A DNA stretch of 6,149 nt. Source: Ktedonobacterales bacterium (GTDB lineage Bacteria; Chloroflexota; Ktedonobacteria; Ktedonobacterales; JADMIN01). Shown one piece after another: positions 1-5,998 of this stretch (positions within the stretch are counted from its first letter, which is position 1; each line of letters opens with the position of its first letter). Position numbers and translations under genes: made by a program. The notes beneath the pieces were generated by a model. The model did not search any database. It had not been told where the DNA came from and worked only from the letters and a program-made list of their open reading frames with translations. The DNA lies in NCBI GenBank assembly GCA_025935235.1, contig JAICVT010000270.1, positions 1-6,149 of the forward strand, given 5' to 3'.

Positions 1-657
1 CATGCGTCCAACCCAGGCGTCACGATCCACGCGGGCGACTTTCTGGAGTTCCCGCTGCCGCGCCAGCCCTACAAAGTCTTCGCCAACATCCCCTTCGCCC
101 GCACCCACGAGATCGTCACCCGGCTGACCAGCGCCGCGCAGCCGCCCGACGACGCCTGGCTCATCATGCAGCGCGAGGCTGCCGAGAAGTTCTGTGGCGC
201 CCCACGCGAATACCTGTACTCCGCGCTGCTCAAGCCGTGGTTCGCGCCAGAGATTGGGCATCACTTCCGGCGCGGCGACTTCGCGCCCGCGCCCAGCGTC
301 GAGGTCGTTCTGCTGCGCATCCAGAAGCGCGGCCCGCCGCTGCTCGCCCCGCACGAGCGCCAGTTCTACCGTGATGTTGTGGTCTACTGTTTCGTCGCGC
401 GCCAGCCAGGTATCAAACAAACCCTGCGCGACATCCTCTCCCATCGCCAGACCCGCCAGACCCTGCTGCTGAGCGGCGTCGCGCCAGACGCCACACCCTC
501 CTCTATCTCCTTCACACAGTGGCTTCAGCTCTACCGCGCCATCGCGCGCCTGGGCGGCGAGCGGGCGCGTGCGGTCGTCGCGGGCAGCGAGGCGCGGCTG
601 CGGCGGCAGCAGGCGCGCCTCCAGAAGCAGCATCGCACGCGGCGGCGCGGGGTGTAA
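1..657 (+). CDS. erm: Erm-family 23S rRNA (adenine-N6)-dimethyltransferase, 5' end missing
   Basis: The reading frame is open from the first base to the TAA at 655-657, giving 218 residues; the true start and the SAM-binding motif I lie outside the window. What remains is the C-terminal part of an rRNA adenine dimethyltransferase. It shows the acidic GDFLEF segment (residues 12-17), the catalytic motif IV ANIPF (28-32) after YKVF, where Erm/KsgA enzymes carry N-(I/L)-P-(Y/F), and the Erm hallmark FAPAPSVEVVLLRI (94-107). The family N6-methylates A2058 of 23S rRNA, which blocks macrolides, lincosamides and streptogramin B. The NIPF form and the FxPxPSV...LLRI pattern favour Erm over the housekeeping KsgA. 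The last 30 or so residues (about 188-218) are rich in Arg and Gln, a basic tail such as some actinobacterial Erm proteins also carry. The next gene is co-directional 103 bases downstream and probably separate. Erm identity is secure at family level; resistance in this host is inferred. Confidence 0.9.
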   Translation, partial: HASNPGVTIHAGDFLEFPLPRQPYKVFANIPFARTHEIVTRLTSAAQPPDDAWLIMQREAAEKFCGAPREYLYSALLKPWFAPEIGHHFRRGDFAPAPSVEVVLLRIQKRGPPLLAPHERQFYRDVVVYCFVARQPGIKQTLRDILSHRQTRQTLLLSGVAPDATPSSISFTQWLQLYRAIARLGGERARAVVAGSEARLRRQQARLQKQHRTRRRGV

Positions 658-678
658 CGAGCGAGCGATGGAGAGTGG

Positions 679-707
679 TTGTCGGAGGCGCGAACCCGGC
701 CTATGCT
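679..707 (+). promoter_or_regulatory. candidate sigma70-type promoter for the NADH dehydrogenase gene
   Basis: TTGTCG (679-684) is followed after exactly 17 bases by TATGCT (702-707). Each hexamer matches 4 of 6 bases of the TTGACA/TATAAT consensus. The start of transcription would be near 714, leaving a leader of about 47 bases before the ATG at 761. The position, between the erm stop and the ndh ribosome binding site, suits a separate promoter for ndh. Read by eye only. Confidence 0.35.
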
Positions 708-746
708 TCACAGTGGAGTACATGCGCGCAGCTGTTTCTCGCGCGC

Positions 747-756
747 GGAGGAGGAG
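747..756 (+). promoter_or_regulatory. strong ribosome binding site fixing the ndh start
   Basis: GGAGGAGGAG contains a perfect AGGAGG (749-754) six bases before the ATG at 761. This decides for 761 over the in-frame ATGs at 569 and 722, neither of which has a comparable site. Confidence 0.85.
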
Positions 757-760
757 CCTC

Positions 761-2134
761 ATGGAAACCACCATCACACCGCGCGACGGGCGATCAGGGA
801 CGCCAGCCAGCGCCACGCGCCCGCGTGTCGTCATCATCGGCGCCGGGTTTGGCGGGCTGAACGCCGCGCGCCGCTTCCGCAATGCGCCAGTGGATGTAAC
901 GGTCATTGACCGCAGCAACCACTTCCTGTTCCAGCCGCTGCTCTATCAGGTCGCCACGGCGGAGCTATCGCCCGCCGACATCAGCGCGCCGATTCGTGGC
1001 GTCTTGCGTGGGCAGCGCAACACGCGCACCATGCTGGCCAACGTGAGCGACGTGGATGTGGAGCGCCGCGAGGTGATCGCCAGCGACCTGGGCGATGGCC
1101 TGGAGCATCACATCCCCTACGACTATCTGATCATCGCGACTGGCGCGCGCGAGAGCTACTTCGGCCACAACGACTGGATGAAGCGCGCCCCCGGCCTCAA
1201 GTCCATCAACGACGCGACCTCGATTCGCCGCCAGATTCTGCTGGCCTTCGAGACGGCGGAGGTGGAGGACGGCCCGGAGCGCATCGCCGCGCTGATGACC
1301 TTCGTGGTCGTCGGCGGCGGCCCGACCGGCGTGGAGATGGCCGGCGCGATCGCTGATCTGGCGCACAAGGGGGTGCGGCGCGACTTCCGCGCCATAGACA
1401 CAGCCAAGGCGCGCGTGCTGCTGGTCGAGATGGGCCAGCGCCTGTTGCCACAGTTCCCACAGGGGCTGGGCGCCAAGGCCAGACGCGCGCTAGAGCGGCT
1501 GGGCGTGGACGTGCGGCTGGGCGCGGAGGTCAAGCAGATTGATGAGGAGGGCGCGCTGGTCGGCGATGAGTACGTGCGCGCCCAGACAATCATCTGGGCG
1601 GCGGGAGTGCAGGCCTCGCCTGCCGCACGCTGGCTCGGCGTGGAACCTGCCAAAGCCGGGCGCGTGACGGTCGGCCCCGATCTGACTGTCGCGGGACACC
1701 CCAACATCTATGTGCTGGGCGATACCGCCAGCGCGCGCGACCGCGACGGCTCGCCGTTGCCCGGCGTGGCCTCGGTCGCCATCCAGCAGGGTCACTACGC
1801 CGCGAAAGCGATCCTCCAGCGAATCAGGCAGGGCGATCCCGCCGCGCCGGTTGCGCCGTTCCGCTACTTCGATCGGGGCTATCTGGCGACGGTGGGCCGC
1901 ACCTATGCCGTGGGCAAGATCGGCCCGCTGCTGCTGAGCGGTCTCGCGGCCTGGGTGGTCTGGGCGGGCGTCCACATCGCCTATCTGATCGGCTTCCGCA
2001 ATCGTGTCCTGGTGATGGCGCAGTGGATCTGGAAGTATCTGACCTATCAGCGAGGCGCGCGGCTCATCACCCGTGATCCGCGCGACACCCACGCTGACTT
2101 CCGACGCGCTACCACCGCCAGTAGCGCTCGATGA
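761..2134 (+). CDS. ndh: type II NADH:quinone oxidoreductase (NDH-2), FAD-dependent, membrane-attached
   Basis: This 457-residue protein has the length and motif order of NDH-2, a single-subunit enzyme that passes electrons from NADH through FAD to quinone at the cytoplasmic face of the membrane without pumping protons. The FAD Rossmann motif is GAGFGG (27-32) after RVVII. The second dinucleotide motif, for NADH, is VVVGGGPTGVE (182-192) and ends in the acidic E192 expected for NADH. YVLGDTA (317-323) is the second FAD contact, and GVASVAIQQG (335-344) is the region near the quinone site in known NDH-2 structures. NHFLFQPLLYQVATAELSP is a family signature. A hydrophobic stretch at about 390-411 (LLLSGLAAWVVW onward) followed by YLTYQRGARLI matches the C-terminal membrane anchor. 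The start is set by the AGGAGG site at 749-754. The 3' end overlaps the convergent deacetylase gene by 26 bases. A related sulfide:quinone or carotenoid-type FAD oxidoreductase is less likely, given the GARLI tail. Confidence 0.93.
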   Translation: METTITPRDGRSGTPASATRPRVVIIGAGFGGLNAARRFRNAPVDVTVIDRSNHFLFQPLLYQVATAELSPADISAPIRGVLRGQRNTRTMLANVSDVDVERREVIASDLGDGLEHHIPYDYLIIATGARESYFGHNDWMKRAPGLKSINDATSIRRQILLAFETAEVEDGPERIAALMTFVVVGGGPTGVEMAGAIADLAHKGVRRDFRAIDTAKARVLLVEMGQRLLPQFPQGLGAKARRALERLGVDVRLGAEVKQIDEEGALVGDEYVRAQTIIWAAGVQASPAARWLGVEPAKAGRVTVGPDLTVAGHPNIYVLGDTASARDRDGSPLPGVASVAIQQGHYAAKAILQRIRQGDPAAPVAPFRYFDRGYLATVGRTYAVGKIGPLLLSGLAAWVVWAGVHIAYLIGFRNRVLVMAQWIWKYLTYQRGARLITRDPRDTHADFRRATTASSAR

Positions 2135-2915
2135 AGATGCCCGGGTTGGCCTTGCGCAGCGAGCCGCTATAGGCGCGCAGGGCTTGCCGCATGTTGTCTT
2201 CGGTGCTGAAGAGTTGCGGCACCTGGCTCTTGTAGAGCGCGACGGCTTCTTCTTTGTCGCGAACCTGGCCAGAGATCTCCGTCAGCTCGAACTCCATCGG
2301 GATGCTCAGCTCGCTCTGGCGGGCTTCCAGCGCGCCGGGACGCGAGACATACGGGAAGTCCTCAAAGAACTTGACGTTGATCTTGCGCTGCGCCAGGCGG
2401 TCCGCCGCCGAGCAGACAAGCTGGTGGTCAACATGATGGCCGACGCCCAGCGGCGCGTAGAACGCCGCCAGCGGCGCGCGCTCGGCGAGGTTGAGGAAGA
2501 GCGTCCCCAGCTGCTCGTCCAGCGGCAGATCGCCCGGGTTGACCGGGCCGAAGAGCGCCTCATTCGACTGGTAGTAGGCGGGCGCGCCGCGATAGATTGC
2601 ATCGAGGTAGTCGAGCCAGAGCACGTCGGCGCCCAGCGAGGAGATGGCTGCTTCATCCTCGGCGCGGCGCGCTTCGACCGCCGCCGTCGGGGACTCTGGC
2701 AGCGACATGATCTGGCTGTTCTGGCGCGCGAAGGCGCTCGGCTGGAGGGATTCGGGCGGCAGGCCACCGAAGACGGTGATGACCAGCGTCCGCTGGCCAA
2801 ACTGCGTCTGCTGGCGTATGGCTCCGCCGCAGCTAAGCGCGGCGTCGTCGAAGTGGGGCTGCAGGTAGATATGGCGGTACTGCTGCGTGATCTGGTCGAG
2901 AGACGTGAGTCGCAT
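2109..2915 (-). CDS. PIG-L family zinc-dependent N-deacetylase
   Basis: The 268-residue product belongs to the PIG-L/LmbE family, which removes acetyl groups from N-acetylglucosamine-type or related amide substrates (as in mycothiol, bacillithiol, GPI or glycopeptide pathways). The N-terminal motif is QPHFDDAALSCGG (19-31), a variant of HPDD with Phe for Pro. By analogy with MshB, H21 and D24 bind zinc and D23 is the general base. The second metal motif is GHHVDH (159-164), where a histidine supplies the third ligand. FFEDFPY (183-189) and YKSQVPQLF (228-236) are also typical of the family. The start is supported by AGGAGG five bases upstream. No signal peptide is visible, so it should be cytoplasmic. 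It lies 162 bases downstream of the tetR stop on the same strand, so co-transcription is possible but not shown. The substrate cannot be read from the sequence. Confidence 0.9.
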   Translation of the reverse strand: MRLTSLDQITQQYRHIYLQPHFDDAALSCGGAIRQQTQFGQRTLVITVFGGLPPESLQPSAFARQNSQIMSLPESPTAAVEARRAEDEAAISSLGADVLWLDYLDAIYRGAPAYYQSNEALFGPVNPGDLPLDEQLGTLFLNLAERAPLAAFYAPLGVGHHVDHQLVCSAADRLAQRKINVKFFEDFPYVSRPGALEARQSELSIPMEFELTEISGQVRDKEEAVALYKSQVPQLFSTEDNMRQALRAYSGSLRKANPGIFIERYWRW

Positions 2916-2920
2916 GGACT

Positions 2921-2926
2921 CCTCCT
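2921..2926 (-). promoter_or_regulatory. ribosome binding site of the PIG-L gene
   Basis: The complement reads AGGAGG, five bases before the ATG whose first base is 2915. It fixes that start. Confidence 0.8.
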
Positions 2927-2936
2927 ATGAATGATG

Positions 2937-2951
2937 GCCCCTGGCGGGGGC
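2937..2951 (-). other. small GC-rich hairpin in the PIG-L leader
   Basis: GCCCC (2937-2941) and GGGGC (2947-2951) are exact reverse complements around a five-base loop. On the minus strand the hairpin sits about ten bases before the Shine-Dalgarno sequence. No U-tract follows, so it is not a terminator. It may be chance in GC-rich DNA or may affect translation. Confidence 0.25.
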
Positions 2952-3049
2952 ATCGGCGCGCACAAAGCGCACGACGATCCTCTCTATTGTGCCACGAACG
3001 GGAAGCAGCGCGCATCCATGCCTCGGCCGCGGCTCACTGGCGGCTCGAT

Positions 3050-3079
3050 AGCAAGCGCTAGCGAGCGCTGGCGAGCGTC
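3050..3079. repeat. three tandem 10-bp repeats (RGCGAGCGCT) at the 3' end of tetR
   Basis: AGCAAGCGCT (3050-3059), AGCGAGCGCT (3060-3069) and GGCGAGCGTC (3070-3079) are consecutive near-identical decamers. The last overlaps the tetR stop codon (TGA, complement of 3078-3080). Two AGCGCT blocks (3054-3059 and 3064-3069) can form a six-bp stem with an AGCG loop. No U-run follows in either direction, so terminator activity is doubtful. The rest of 2952-3049 holds nothing I recognise. Confidence 0.6.
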
Positions 3080-3671
3080 ACGACAGCCCATTGCCAGGGC
3101 CATGCTGAACCAGCAGATACCGCGCCATCTCCGTAGGCGTCAGCGGCATGTCGCGCTCCAGCCACCAGGCCAGCAGGCTGAGGATCGCGCCCGCCAGAAA
3201 GTGCGCGTGGATGGCGATAGGAAGCTGGAGATCAGCGGCGGGATGCTCCTCACGCATCCTGCTGGCGACCACATCGGCGAAGTAGTCCCTGAGCAGCCGC
3301 TGGAAGCGGCCGATGCCATCGCCGCCCAGCGCCAGCCGGTAGAAGCGCTCATGCTGCGCCACATGCTCGAACAGCCGCACAAAGTAGGGCGGCGGATGCT
3401 CGACCGAGTACGAGTTCAGCGGCAGATGCTGGTGTTCCAGGAGCAGCGCGGTGTACATCTGGCGCATGCCCTGCTCCAGCAGCGCGTACTTGTCTTCGTA
3501 GTGCTTGTAGAACGTCGTGCGGTGGACCATCGCCCGCTCGCAGATGTCCAGGACGCTGATCTGCTCGAAGGGCCGCTCAGCCATCTCCGCCATTAGCGCC
3601 TCCCACAGCAGCTTGCGGGTGCGCCGCACGCGCAGATCGCCCAGTTCAGGCGCTGACTTCACCGACTTCAT
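3078..3671 (-). CDS. TetR/AcrR-family transcriptional regulator
   Basis: This 197-residue protein has TetR architecture. The N-terminal three-helix DNA-binding domain spans about residues 12-60: RVRRTRKLLWEAL is helix 1, ISVLDICERAM (38-48) leads into the helix-turn-helix, and VHRTTFYKHYEDKYALL (49-65) is the recognition helix and following helix. The rest is a helical ligand and dimer domain; HERFYRLAL and the late AILSLLAWWLE segment (162-172) resemble the TetR_C_8-type C-terminal domain. The ATG at 3671 is preferred because GGGGGAG lies seven bases upstream; GTG 3689 and ATG 3677 are in frame but poorly spaced. It is divergent from the methyltransferase at 3841, the usual arrangement for a repressor and its target, and operator-like repeats lie between them. 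The ligand is unknown. PIG-L downstream may be co-transcribed. Confidence 0.9.
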   Translation of the reverse strand: MKSVKSAPELGDLRVRRTRKLLWEALMAEMAERPFEQISVLDICERAMVHRTTFYKHYEDKYALLEQGMRQMYTALLLEHQHLPLNSYSVEHPPPYFVRLFEHVAQHERFYRLALGGDGIGRFQRLLRDYFADVVASRMREEHPAADLQLPIAIHAHFLAGAILSLLAWWLERDMPLTPTEMARYLLVQHGPGNGLS

Positions 3672-3678
3672 CAACATT

Positions 3679-3685
3679 CTCCCCC
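3679..3685 (-). promoter_or_regulatory. ribosome binding site deciding the tetR start
   Basis: The complement is GGGGGAG, seven bases before ATG 3671 but only one base before ATG 3677 and downstream of the first base of GTG 3689. Spacing therefore favours 3671. Confidence 0.6.
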
Positions 3686-3689
3686 GCAC

Positions 3690-3786
3690 TGTCGCCTAAC
3701 CTACGCCGCGCGCGGTTTTGCTTCTTGACCATCCGCGCGCTCTCAAGCATAGTCCAGAATAGAGACAGAAGTACAGATAGGCGACA
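3690..3786. repeat. 9-bp perfect inverted repeat flanking the divergent promoter region
   Basis: TGTCGCCTA (3690-3698) recurs as its exact reverse complement TAGGCGACA (3778-3786). With one mismatch the match extends to 11 bases (3690-3700 against 3776-3786). One copy lies directly upstream of the tetR ribosome binding site, the other in the leader of the methyltransferase. The arrangement fits binding sites for the adjacent TetR protein, but the function is inferred. Confidence 0.5.
3725..3753 (+). promoter_or_regulatory. candidate sigma70-type promoter of the methyltransferase gene
   Basis: TTGACC (3725-3730, 5 of 6 consensus bases) and CATAGT (3748-3753, 4 of 6) are separated by exactly 17 bases. 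Transcription would begin near 3760, giving a leader of about 80 bases that contains the palindrome at 3772-3793. The surrounding intergenic DNA is visibly more AT-rich than the flanking genes. Confidence 0.5.
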
Positions 3787-3793
3787 TCCTGTA
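3772..3793. promoter_or_regulatory. palindromic operator candidate TACAG-N12-CTGTA
   Basis: TACAG (3772-3776) and CTGTA (3789-3793) are exact reverse complements separated by 12 bases, a 22-bp dyad of the size TetR-family dimers bind. It encloses the TAGGCGACA copy of the longer inverted repeat and lies just after the predicted transcription start of the methyltransferase. Short arms of five bases can arise by chance. Confidence 0.35.
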
Positions 3794-3826
3794 GACGAAC
3801 GTAAACGCATGGAGACAGTGCGCTAA

Positions 3827-3832
3827 AAGGAG
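3827..3832 (+). promoter_or_regulatory. ribosome binding site of the methyltransferase gene
   Basis: AAGGAG lies eight bases before the ATG at 3841 and supports that start. Confidence 0.75.
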
Positions 3833-3840
3833 CGTGTGGC

Positions 3841-4542
3841 ATGCACACATTCGCGCGACGATTGCACAGTGACCAGCATAGCTCGGAGGGTGATCAGACA
3901 ACCCAGCAGACAAAGGGGCTGGTGCTCGACCAGGGCTGGCGTTACGACCTGACCGTAACGCTTGCCGACCTGCTGCTCTTTCGTGGCCAGCGGCGGGCGA
4001 TGCAGTGGCGGACGATTGCGCTGGCCAACCTTCGGCCCGGCGAGCGCGCGCTGGATGTCGGCTGCGGCACGGGCACGCTGGCGCTGGCGGTTCAGCGCCG
4101 CGTCGGCGCCAGCGGCTACGTCGCGGGGATAGATCCCGCCGCGCGGCAGATCGCGAGCGCCCGCGCCAAAGCGGCCCGTCGGCGCCTGCCGATTGACTTC
4201 CGCATCGGGGTGATCGAGCGGCTACCCTTCGACGACGGCAGCTTCGATGTGGCGTTCTCGACGCTGATGATGCACCACCTGCCCGCGCCACTCAAGCGCC
4301 AGGGGCTGGCCGAGATCGCTCGCACGCTCAAGCCCGACGGGCGGCTCGTGATCGCCGACTTCGCGCGCAAGCAGGATCGCCAGGGTCGCGCCACGCGCTT
4401 CCACGCCGGGGGCAGCGATATGGCCGCGCTGGCCGCGCTGGTCGCCGAAGCGGGATTCTCGCAGATCGAGATCGAGGAGCTGCGTCCGCGTCGCTTCTCG
4501 TCGTTCCCCGGCGCGAGCATCCTCACCGCGCGCAAGGGGTGA
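3841..4542 (+). CDS. class I SAM-dependent methyltransferase (UbiE/Methyltransf_11 type)
   Basis: The 233-residue product has the seven-strand SAM methyltransferase fold. Motif I is LDVGCGTGTLAL (71-82); VAGIDPA (95-101) places the acidic D98 at the end of strand beta-2, where it would hold the SAM ribose. The motif II region is ERLPFDDGSFDVAFS (126-140), followed by MMHHL, and LKPDGRLVIADF (163-174) is the post-II/motif III strand. These patterns are typical of UbiE-like and small-molecule C-, N- or O-methyltransferases; the acceptor cannot be told. The N-terminal cap (1-60, with YDLTVTLADLLLFRGQRRAM) carries the YDL...RxRA pattern seen in many relatives. It is divergent from a TetR regulator with operator-like repeats between them, suggesting inducible expression, perhaps in response to the compound it modifies. 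Its stop is five bases from that of the convergent pseudouridine synthase. Confidence 0.9.
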   Translation: MHTFARRLHSDQHSSEGDQTTQQTKGLVLDQGWRYDLTVTLADLLLFRGQRRAMQWRTIALANLRPGERALDVGCGTGTLALAVQRRVGASGYVAGIDPAARQIASARAKAARRRLPIDFRIGVIERLPFDDGSFDVAFSTLMMHHLPAPLKRQGLAEIARTLKPDGRLVIADFARKQDRQGRATRFHAGGSDMAALAALVAEAGFSQIEIEELRPRRFSSFPGASILTARKG

Positions 4543-4544
4543 GT

Positions 4545-4557
4545 GGGCTATTCGCCC
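4545..4557. terminator. weak hairpin between convergent genes
   Basis: GGGC (4545-4548) pairs with GCCC (4554-4557) around a five-base loop at the junction of the two convergent stops. The stem is only four bp, it starts in the five-base gap and runs into the end of the pseudouridine synthase gene, and there is no T-run. It may be a minor bidirectional pause site or nothing. Confidence 0.15.
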
Positions 4558-5873
4558 TGCGCTTGCGACTCGGCCAGCGCCTCGCGCAGTGCGGCGCCCA
4601 GCCCCAGCGCCTCAGCAGCGGCGATGAAGTCGGCGGGTGGCCGTGCGACCACGCTCCACGGCTCGCCGGAGCCGGGCGCGCGCAGCGCGAGCCGCCAGGC
4701 GTGCAGCATCGCACGGCTGGCGCAGGCGTCCGGCGGCGCGCCTGCGGGGCGATAGAGCGCGTCGCCCACCAGCGGCGCGCCGAGCGAGGCCAGGTGCGCG
4801 CGAATCTGGTGCGTGCGCCCGGTGACTGGCTCGGCCAACGCCAGCGCGTAGCCCGCGCGCGTCGCCAGCAGGCGATAGCGCGTGCGCGCGGGCTGGCCAT
4901 CGGGCGCCACGACCACGCGCCGCCGGTCGAGCGGATGGCGCGCCAGTGGGGCATCAATCTCAAGCTCGGCGCCCACACCCCGGCCCAGCGCGGCGGGCCA
5001 ATGCAGCAGCGCCAGATAGCGCTTGCGCGCGGTGTGCCGCTCGAACTGCTCAGCCGCGACACGCCGCACCGCGTCGCGTTTTGCGAAGAGCGTGACGCCG
5101 GAGGTCTCTTTGTCAAGCCGGTGCAGCAGCCAGGGGCGCGGCTCGCCACGCGCCGCCGCCCGCGCGAAGATGACGTCCGTCAGCGTGCCATTGGGATGCT
5201 TGTAGGTCGGATGCGTCACGACGCCCGACGGCTTGTTGACGGCCAGCAGCAGCGCATCCTCCGCCAGCACAGTGAAGGGCGCGGCGGCAAAGGCGGCGAA
5301 GGCATCGGCGGCGGTGAGTGGCATGGCCAGCGCCGCCAGCGCCGCATAGCGCGCTTGCGCCTCAGCCGCCCGCGCGTGGATGTCTGGATCGTCGCTGGCC
5401 AGCGCGGGCGCCAGGCGCGGCGCCGCGACCAGCGCCAGGAAGTCGGCGGGCGCGCAGAGGCGGCCATCCGCCAGCCGCAGGCGCAGCGCGGGCAGGCGGC
5501 GGGCCAGCGTCAGCGCCAGCCACGCGAGATCCTCAAAATGGCAGCGCGCCTCCAGCGGCGATTCGCGCCAGATGGGTTCGGCGTTCGAGCCGCCGGAATC
5601 GTCATCAGCGGACGCGATGCGCAGCCCGATCACGATCTGGCGGTCGTCCTCGCTCCAGCGCCAGCGCCGCTCCTCCCATGCGGCGCGCCGGTCCGCGTCG
5701 GCGGCGGGCGGACGCCGCGAGACGCCGCGCACGCCACGCAGCCGCTGGATGGCCGCCGCTACCTCCGACGCCGGATAGCGCGCCAGCACATCGGGCGACG
5801 ATGCGCCATATGGCCCCGGAACAAGCGTCAGCGCACAGTCGCAGCGCAGATAGCTCTCGGCGAAATCGTCCAT
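4548..5873 (-). CDS. RluA-family RNA pseudouridine synthase with a long N-terminal extension
   Basis: Counted from the ATG at 5873 the protein is 441 residues, well above the usual 300 or so. The catalytic domain occupies about 205-415: LAVNKPSGVVTHPT (210-223), the signature HRLDKETSG (251-259) with catalytic D254, KRYLALLHW (284-292), and GRTHQIRAHLASLG (352-365) followed by LVGDALY (368-374). The family isomerises specific uridines of 23S rRNA or tRNA to pseudouridine; the target site cannot be read here. Residues 1-200 do not show the RNA-binding S4 domain that usually precedes it. They hold a Trp/Arg/acidic patch (about 66-77) and Ala/Leu-rich helical segments I do not recognise. The start is uncertain: ATG 5873 has only a weak GAAG upstream, ATG 5891 would add six residues, and the open frame continues to 6023 with implausible sequence. 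No RluA/B/C/D subtype is assigned. Confidence 0.9.
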   Translation of the reverse strand: MDDFAESYLRCDCALTLVPGPYGASSPDVLARYPASEVAAAIQRLRGVRGVSRRPPAADADRRAAWEERRWRWSEDDRQIVIGLRIASADDDSGGSNAEPIWRESPLEARCHFEDLAWLALTLARRLPALRLRLADGRLCAPADFLALVAAPRLAPALASDDPDIHARAAEAQARYAALAALAMPLTAADAFAAFAAAPFTVLAEDALLLAVNKPSGVVTHPTYKHPNGTLTDVIFARAAARGEPRPWLLHRLDKETSGVTLFAKRDAVRRVAAEQFERHTARKRYLALLHWPAALGRGVGAELEIDAPLARHPLDRRRVVVAPDGQPARTRYRLLATRAGYALALAEPVTGRTHQIRAHLASLGAPLVGDALYRPAGAPPDACASRAMLHAWRLALRAPGSGEPWSVVARPPADFIAAAEALGLGAALREALAESQAQGE

Positions 5874-5939
5874 AGCGCCATCTTCGCACATCGCGCGGCG
5901 TGGGCCGCGGCGGGCGTGCGGTCGCTGGATGTGATAGGG

Positions 5940-5945
5940 TATACT
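5940..5945 (+). promoter_or_regulatory. possible -10 element for the downstream sensor gene
   Basis: TATACT matches 5 of 6 bases of the TATAAT consensus and stands out in the GC-rich 150-base gap 5874-6023. No -35 hexamer is recognisable at 16-18 bases upstream (17 bases gives TGCGGT), so an activator or another sigma factor would be needed, or the match is chance. Confidence 0.3.
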
Positions 5946-5960
5946 CAGACATCGCGTACC

Positions 5961-5990
5961 ATGCGAGACGCGACAATGCGCGACGACGCG
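5961..5990 (+). repeat. imperfect 15-bp tandem repeat with in-frame ATGs
   Basis: Two consecutive 15-base units, 5961-5975 and 5976-5990, both begin ATGCG and share most of a GAC/CGACGCG body. In the frame of the downstream sensor gene they read MRDAT and MRDDA. They supply two alternative start codons for that gene. Confidence 0.4.
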
Positions 5991-5998
5991 CGGCAAAC

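Noticed and set aside
569..760. Upstream in-frame ATGs (569, 722) for the NADH dehydrogenase
   Set aside because: They would add Arg-rich, unconserved-looking sequence and overlap erm. The perfect AGGAGG before 761 settles the start.
2073..2930. Open plus-strand frame of 285 codons opposite the PIG-L gene
   Set aside because: It is antisense to a protein with clear PIG-L motifs and has no recognisable domain or ribosome binding site. Long shadow frames are normal in GC-rich DNA.
2986..2991. CACAAT on the minus strand as a -10 for PIG-L
   Set aside because: No -35 element at usable spacing. A separate PIG-L promoter remains possible but is not shown.
2931..3596. Plus-strand frame of 221 codons opposite tetR
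   Set aside because: It is the antisense of the TetR regulator, which has a clear helix-turn-helix. The frame is rich in Arg, Gln and His and has no motif.
3706..3719. CCGCGCGCGG followed by TTTT, terminator-like
   Set aside because: The palindrome can fold only a three-bp stem, and it lies upstream of both divergent genes where no transcript needs to end.
3746..3774. TATGCT on the minus strand as a tetR -10 overlapping the methyltransferase -10
   Set aside because: The hexamer 17 bases upstream (GTACTT) matches the -35 consensus at only one position, so a face-to-face promoter is not supported.
5318..5875. Plus-strand 185-codon frame opposite the pseudouridine synthase extension
   Set aside because: The composition is almost entirely Ala, Arg, Pro and Ser with no domain. 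It is a GC-driven shadow frame.
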